DNA of 64,000 bases, from assembly GCF_038502225.1 (NCBI RefSeq), contig NC_091352.1, forward strand, positions 24,307,611 to 24,371,610. Direction: 5' to 3'. The stretch is from Cherax quadricarinatus (Eukaryota > Arthropoda > Malacostraca > Decapoda > Parastacidae). Positions 57,909 through 64,000 of this stretch are shown piece after piece (position 1 is the stretch's first letter; each line of letters begins with the position of its first letter). The notes below the pieces were generated by a model. It worked only from the letters and a program-made list of their open reading frames with translations, did no database searches and was not told the origin of the DNA. The position numbers and the translations under genes are program-made.

Positions 57909-59411
57909 ATGGCTTGTTTGAAAACTCAGTTTCAGTCTTTACAGACTAAGATTACACAATTAGAAAATCTAATTTCAGTCTGTCTAGGATTAACTCAAGA
58001 TACAAACATAGATTTTGATGATCTTGAGGTCAAGTTTGAATTATTTACACAACGTCTGGAAATAATTAATTCAGACTATACACATTATGAAAATAAATTT
58101 CTTGAATCAGATCCATCTGAGGATGAAATTAAAAATGTTTTGGATACTTTTAGTGATCAACAATTAAGGTGGACAGGAGTACAGGCTATCTGCCGTAAAA
58201 CTCTGTCACAGAGACCTACTATAACTAGTGGGCAATCACCTGTTACACCTGTAACAACAACAAGTGTCCCATTACCAAGCTTACCTACATTGTCATTACC
58301 TATTTTCCAAGGTCATAATTATGAAGAATTCATTAGTGGTTTTCAATCCATAGTAAATTCACGAACTGACATAGATGAGATTGCCAAGTTCAATTACCTT
58401 AAATGTCTTGTGAAGGGAGAACCCTATGAACTAATTAAGCCATTTCCGGTGGTCAAAGGCAATTATCAAATAGCCTTACGTGTCTTAGCAGACAATTACT
58501 TTGATGATGACAAGGTTAGAGTTAGACATGCAGTCTTAATATCAAGCTTGAAGCCACCCAAACATTGTTTTTTAGACTTACAGGCATTTAGAATTACATT
58601 AGACAATAGTCTCAGATCTCTAGGTGCTAAATATGACCTAAGACAATGTGATTGGTTTATCAGTGGTATTGTACAAGATAAGCTGTCACCACAAACTATT
58701 GAACGATTAAATATTATGTTCAATAAACGCTATTTCACTTGTGAAGAAATTAGCAATGGTTTACAAACAATAGTTTCATGCATGCAAGCAACGAGACAAG
58801 ATGAAAAATCCACAAATCCAGTGGATAATAAACCTTCAACTCAGTATAAAAAGAGTATACCTACTCCCACTAAACCACATAATGGGAAATCCCATATAGG
58901 CATTTATCAAGCTGTGAATACAACAGACAGTAAACAAACTGTCACACATAAACGTACTCCAAAATGTGTACTTTGTGATGGAACACATTGGGCACAGTAT
59001 TGTAGTCAATACACATCAATGGAGGCACGTAAACAACGTGTTCATCAGCTGAAAAGATGCATCAAGTGTTTAGGTGAACACAAGGGAGGAAAATGCTCAC
59101 TGAAGAAGTGTTTTAAATGCAAGGGTATGCATCATACAGCATTATGCCCAAATACTTTTGCTGAACAGCAGCAGACTTCCACAGAATCAGGAAGTCAACA
59201 AGCAACAGCATTAAATGTGAGAGATAAGTTTAAAGCAACTGCTCTCCCGATAGCTCGAGTTGAGTTATCTAATAAATTACACAAAACCAATGTGCTAACA
59301 CTATTTGATCAAGGCTCACAAAGGTCCTTCATAAGAAGAACAGTGTTGCAGAAACTGAATAAACAACCCTATGCCAAAATACAGTTAGATATAGCTGTTT
59401 TTTTTCCATAA
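57909..59411 (+). pseudogene. BEL/Pao Gag and protease (copy B)
   Basis: 500 codons from the ATG in AAAATGGCTTG; an upstream in-frame GTG is not used as start because copy A shares only this ATG. Residues 9-22 form a coiled coil (QSLQTKITQLENLI). Gag core about 128-290 (LPIFQGHNYEEFISGF, NYLKCLVKGEPYELI, RVLADNYF), as in BEL/Pao gag. Three CX2CX3HX4C knuckles: 353-365, 384-396 and 401-413, for RNA binding. The protease motif is DQGS at 467-470. The frame then ends because a run of eight T (59398-59405) is one base longer in phase than the equivalent site of copy A, giving a stop at 59409-59411. Programmed shifting is possible, but copy A reads through without a shift, so decay or a sequencing error is likelier. 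Confidence 0.85.
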
Positions 59412-62400
59412 TTCTGGTAAACAGACATATGACCTAGCCAAAATCACTGTTGGTCTAGGAAACAGGAAAAAGACAGTAGAAGCTGTGGTAGTAGATGATT
59501 TGCCTAAGTCTGTGCAGATCCAGGGATTAAAAGAAACAGTTGCAACACTGAAAGCAGCTAAGGTCAAGTTAGCCTGTCCTGACATACAGACGGACACAAT
59601 TAGTCCAATTGATTTAATCATTGGAAGTGATTATTATCACTGTTTTGTGCAAAATATAGTAAGTAAACATGATGTTCACTTGCTGAAAACAGCAGGAGGC
59701 CACATGATATGTGGTCCCATTCCCTCTCAAAGTGGGAAAGAAGCTGATATTGATTCAGTGGAAAATGTACTAGTTACGAGAATAACCGCTGATCATGTAC
59801 CACAGCAAAAATTATCATTACTGGAAGAAATGAATGAACCAGTTGATAAGTTGTGGGATTTAGATGTGATAGGTATTGATGTAAATAAACCAAGCCCACA
59901 AGAGTCTCAGACTTATAACCAATATTTGGACACTGTCAAATATAAAGATGGACAGTATTGGGTTAGGTTACCATGGAAATTAAATCCACCACATCTACCT
60001 AGCAATTATCGCATGGCTTTCGGACAGATGAAAGCACAAATACATGAGCTCAGGAAGAATCCAGAGCTACTGACTGTCTATGATAATATCATACAAGAAC
60101 AGTTGGACAATAAATTCATTGAGGAAATAGTCGAAGATAAGTTGAAGACAAACGCTCATTATCTCCCGCACCATGGAGTCAGAAAAGATTCTGAAACCAC
60201 TCCACTACGTGTTGTATATAATTGCAGCGCACGTGCAAATAAAGATGTAGCAAGTCTTAATGACTGTCTGATGACCGGACCCTCACTAACTGAGAAGCTT
60301 GGAGACGTGCTTATGAAATTTCGCACAAACCCATATGCCTACACGGCTGATATTTCCAAAGCTTTCTTAAGAGTAGGACTACAAGAAATAGACAGAGATT
60401 ATACTCGTTTCTTGTGGCCTGAAAATCCACATGATCCTCAAAGTCCTGTGAAAACTTATCGTTTCAAATCAGTATTATTTGGTGCAACATCCTCTCCATT
60501 CTTACTAGAAGCTACTCTAAATACACATTTGAAGAAATCTGAAAGTCCCTTCAAAGAAGTCTTAAAGAAAAGTTTCTATGTGGACAATCTTCAAGGTACT
60601 GTGAATAAAGAGGAGGATTTGAAATCCTTATACAGAGAAGCTAACAAGGAGATGAAAGAAGCAAATATGCCTCTAAGGATGTGGAATACAAATTCAAAGC
60701 AATTAAGGGAACTTATCAAAGAAGATTTCCCTGAAACTGAAATTCCTGATTGCAACAATATGCTGGGACTTAATTGGAACACACAGGAAGATACTTTGAG
60801 TCTCAAAAGGATAAACAATAAATCATGCAGTACACTCACTAAACGTAGTTTACTGTCAGAGGTATCACAATGTTTTGATCCTCTAGGACTCGTCTCACCA
60901 ATTACCATAAAAGGTAAAATGCTTATGCAAGATGCATGGAAGCTCAAAATTGGATGGGATGAGAACTTGCCTCTAGAAATGAGTCAAGCATGGGATGAAA
61001 TATCCAAGGAGTTTAAACAACTTCATCAAATTAAATTTCCCAGACAAATAGGTCAAGAGGGAAACAATTACACATTACATGTGTTCTGTGATGCGTCAAC
61101 CAGAGGTTATGGCGCTGTAGCTTACATGAGTAATGCTGAAGGAAGTACACTAATTACTTCAAAGGCCAGGGTAGCACCCTTGAAGGTCAGAACAGTACCA
61201 CAATTGGAACTGACAGTACTCTATGTAGGTACAAAATTAGCTGTCTATCTCAACAAAGTACTTGATCATCTCACTATTGAAAAAACCGTGATCTGGAGTG
61301 ATAATGAAGCAGTTCTCCAGTGGTTAAGAAATAATAAGAGTAAGTTGGTCTATGTACAGAACAGAGTAGCAGAAATAAAAGAGATGCAGAGAGATTATCT
61401 CTTTCTCCACGTCTCTACCCAAGAGAATCCAGCTGACATATTGTCACGTGGTGTCCCACTCAAGAAATTTGTGGATAATAAATTATGGCTCCACGGACCG
61501 AACTGGCTCTCTGATGAAAATAACTGGCCTCAGCAAAAAGCTCACATTATGCCAGAAGAAACAGTCTGCTTGAACACAGCAGAAATAAGTTGTGTAAATA
61601 CTGCAGACACAACAGAAATAGTCATTGATGGATCTAATTACTCATCTTTGGGTAAACTCTTAAGAGTTACAGCTCTTGTCTTTAAATTCATTAAAGGAAT
61701 TAAACCTGATTATGAATGTCTTGAACCCATTAAATACTGGGTGAAACTAATACAGAAAGATATTTTCTCTACAGAATATAAATTTCTAGAAACACAAGAT
61801 AAATCCCCAAAGAAACCTGTTATGATTAATTCTTTAGGACTTTATCTCGACTCAGAAAAGATTATGAGATGTCGAGGAAGAATTCATAATTCTTCACTAC
61901 CTAAAGAAGCCATACATCCAATATTGATCCCCAAGAATCATTGGCTAACAAAACTGATTGTGCAAAACGCCCACAGTAACGTGTTACATGGTGGGGTAGC
62001 TGACACACTTTGTCATATACGACAATCCTACTGAATACCTCAAGGTCGACAAAGTGTGAAAAAACAAATAAAGGACTGCATTACTTGTCGTCACTACGAT
62101 ATGCGAGTATGTCAGTATCCAGGTCCACCTCCATATCCCTCTGAAAGAGTTTGTCATATCACTCCATTTGAGGTGACAGGTGTAGATTATACTGGACCAA
62201 TAATTTTAACCAAAACAGTTGACAAAGTTCCCATCAAGGTGTACATCTGTTTGTTCACTTGTGCTACAACTAGAGCAGTACATCTAGAAGTAGCCACTGA
62301 CATGTCTGCTGAAACCTTTATCAAATTATTCAGAAGGTTTGCAGCCAGAAGGGCATGTCCCAGACTGATGATTTCAGATAATGCAACGAACTTTGTTGCT

Positions 62401-63198
62401 GGTGCTGCTTATGTAAGCAAGATCTTTGATCAACCAGAAGTACAACCGATGCTGAATCAACGCAGATGTCGTTGGAGATACATTCCTCCTAAATCTCCAT
62501 GGCACGGCGGATTTTATGAAAGAATGATCGGCATTGTAAAGCGTTGTTTAAGGAAGACTCTTCATCGTCAGAGAATAGACTTAGAAGAATTCCGTACAGT
62601 TGTGACTGAAATAGAAAATAGAGTCAACAACAGACCTCTAACTTATGTTACCGATGATCTGGACAATTTAGAAGTGTTAAGTCCATCTCATTTACTCCAT
62701 GGCAGAAGGCTCGAACCTGTTCCTCCCATGAATGATAAAGAAATCATAGAGGATCCTACTTATTTCGAACCTGAGCAACTCAGACGTAAATTCAAACACC
62801 TTAATAAAGTGATTGAATGTTGGGAGAAAATTTGGCGAGAAGACTATCTCACCTCATTGAGAGAACACTTCTATGGAGCTGGTGTTCCTGAAAATCATAA
62901 GCTCTTAAGACCTGGTGACATAGTGATTATCGACAATGATGGTCCGAGGTCCCAATGGCCACTTGGAAAAATTGTGACCATATATCCTGATGCAACTGGA
63001 ATCATCAGGACAGTTGATGTTTTGAGCAAAGGTGTAGTGAATAAGCGGACAATAAATAAACTAGTGCCGTTAGAATTACACAGTGTTGAAAACAAAATTA
63101 GTGATTCTCCAGAAACCACACAGACTAAAGCTGTTCAGAAAAGACAAGCAGCAGTGGTGGCGAGTGAGAAAATCAAATTAATGTTAAGTGATGAATAG
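59406..63198 (+). pseudogene. BEL/Pao Pol: RT, RNase H, integrase (copy B, one internal stop)
   Basis: One frame apart from TGA at 62032-62034. RT: VVYNCSARANKDVASLND at about 60205, YTADISKAFLRVGL at 60340, FGATSSPFLLEATL at 60478, FYVDNLQGT at 60571 (YVDN instead of YVDD, which I believe occurs in this superfamily). RNase H: FCDASTRGYGAVAYM at 61084, IWSDNEAVLQWL at 61290, STQENPADILSRG at 61420. Integrase: zinc part around the stop (HSNVLHGG before, CITC after), catalytic Asp in GVDYTGP (about 62185), Asp in ISDNATNF (about 62377), Glu in GFYERMIG (about 62518). The C-terminal part (LRPGDIVIIDNDGPRSQWPL) is of the DUF5641 type usual in BEL/Pao. Ends 32 bp before the 3' LTR. Confidence 0.9.
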
Positions 63199-63230
63199 TT
63201 CACCTGCAGCGAACCTCCGCCGCCCCCCAG

Positions 63231-64000
63231 TGTGGAGAAATTTTCTCCAGGAGGGGGTATCAGCCCCCTTCAGCCCCCTTCAGCCCTTTCAGCCCTGAGG
63301 GGCCACTCAGAAGGGGCGAGCGTCTTGTTTACTGCTAGAGTGAGTAATTGATCACAGATGCTATGCCACATAGTCAAATGACCTCTGCTCCTTGCAGCGG
63401 TGTTGCAACGTGTATTTTTATAAGAGACAGTACATCTCTTACTTAGCAGGACAATTAAGGAAAATCCTGCTCCCACTTTATTACCATAGTAAAAATAGTG
63501 TACATTGTTGTCTACGCTTAAGACAGCAAGAAACAAACATTCTGCTTTGCTTCATCGAGGAGGTGACAAGGATGCAAGGTACTAGGTCAGCGTTTTTTTT
63601 TGTGCTGGGGGCAGTGAAGGCATGGAGCGCTGTAGCGTCTGGCAGACTATCTTTGACTCTAGTGAGAGTGACACTGACGCCAGGATAACTAGCAAAGAAC
63701 ACTGATCTGTGCGTTAGTGTGGACAAAGTGTCTCACAAAACACGATAAACATAAGAGAGGTGTGATCAGCTTCTCTTGTGATACATTGTGAACAATAAAG
63801 ACAAATCTTGTGGAACATAGTGTACCAGTGTGCGTTTCCTAGACAATGGAAGACGTGGACATCCAAGGACACTTCAGCTTCTATCAAGTCACCGATATCT
63901 GTCGAAGGTGTTGAGAACACCATAGCTCACGTTACAAAGAGCAAGGTATGTTACGAATTTCTTGTAGATCGGGGGATTGCGCAATTCTTGAGTCACAAGG
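63231..64000 (+). repeat. 3' LTR of BEL/Pao copy B, truncated by the window end
   Basis: Begins TGTGGAGAAATTTTCTCC. About three CAGCCCCCTT-type units against five in the 5' LTR. Otherwise almost identical to 56024-56810. It is preceded by a purine-poor CCGCCGCCCCCCAG, whereas a polypurine tract would be expected there; none is obvious. Confidence 0.9.

Larger units (their letters stand above)
56024..64000 (+). mobile_element. BEL/Pao LTR retrotransposon, copy B (young, nearly intact; runs off the window)
   Basis: 5' LTR from 56024, gag-protease 57909-59411, pol 59406-63198, 3' LTR from 63231. Over the ~770 bp of 3' LTR in view I count about three substitutions, a one-base G difference and a loss of two CAGCCCCCTT units relative to the 5' LTR, so insertion was recent. 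Two coding lesions are visible: a T-run frameshift at 59398-59405 and a stop at 62032-62034. Confidence 0.9.

Overview
The window is a eukaryotic, repeat-dominated stretch. I find no cellular protein-coding gene, rRNA or convincing functional tRNA. Nearly every base can be assigned to a transposable element, a tandem array or short AT-rich sequence between them. The mix of CR1-like and Jockey-like LINEs, Penelope-like elements, BEL/Pao LTR retrotransposons, tRNA-derived SINEs and very long minisatellites fits an arthropod. Several SINE and LINE 3' ends resemble repeats I associate with decapod crustaceans, especially crayfish. That species-level call is inference from memory.

Layout. 1-3.7 kb: three minisatellites (18, 15 and about 28 bp). 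3.7-6.8 kb: tRNA-derived SINEs, a trinucleotide microsatellite and a decayed Penelope-like element (RT palm, GIY-YIG endonuclease remnant, hammerhead-like tail). 7.0-11.2 kb: three head-to-tail copies of one CR1-like LINE ('LINE B') separated by (AC)n. 11.2-15.7 kb: an aberrant BEL/Pao insertion inside LINE B, bounded at both ends by the same (U3) end of its LTR. 15.7-22.3 kb: an inverted LINE B piece, a (GT)n tract and a 5.5 kb array of a 36-bp unit. 22.4-26 kb: palindromic SINE tails, Penelope arms, a LINE 3' end carrying a SINE that itself carries another insert, and a 17-bp array.

26-45 kb: five copies of another CR1-like LINE ('LINE A'), one with an intact 978-codon ORF2 and a partial SGNH-esterase ORF1, nested in an older copy. 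Between them lie a decayed Jockey-like LINE and Penelope-derived foldback elements with hammerhead-like motifs. 45-52.7 kb: LINE B and LINE C fragments, a 23-bp minisatellite, a MITE in (TA)n, microsatellites, a 15-bp array and a 127-bp near-perfect palindrome. 53.1-55.9 kb: a 21-bp array that grew from inside a SINE. 56.0-64.0 kb: a young, almost intact BEL/Pao element whose 3' LTR runs off the window.

The most notable observations are: (1) the BEL/Pao insertion with two U3 ends and a 5-bp target duplication; (2) a dispersed set of hammerhead-ribozyme-like motifs tied to Penelope-like elements, with stem I pairing kept by different bases in different copies; (3) the 21-bp array seeded by one SINE; (4) repeated coupling of LINE B ends to (AC)n tracts. 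Long open frames in the tandem arrays follow from repeat units divisible by three and should not be annotated as proteins.
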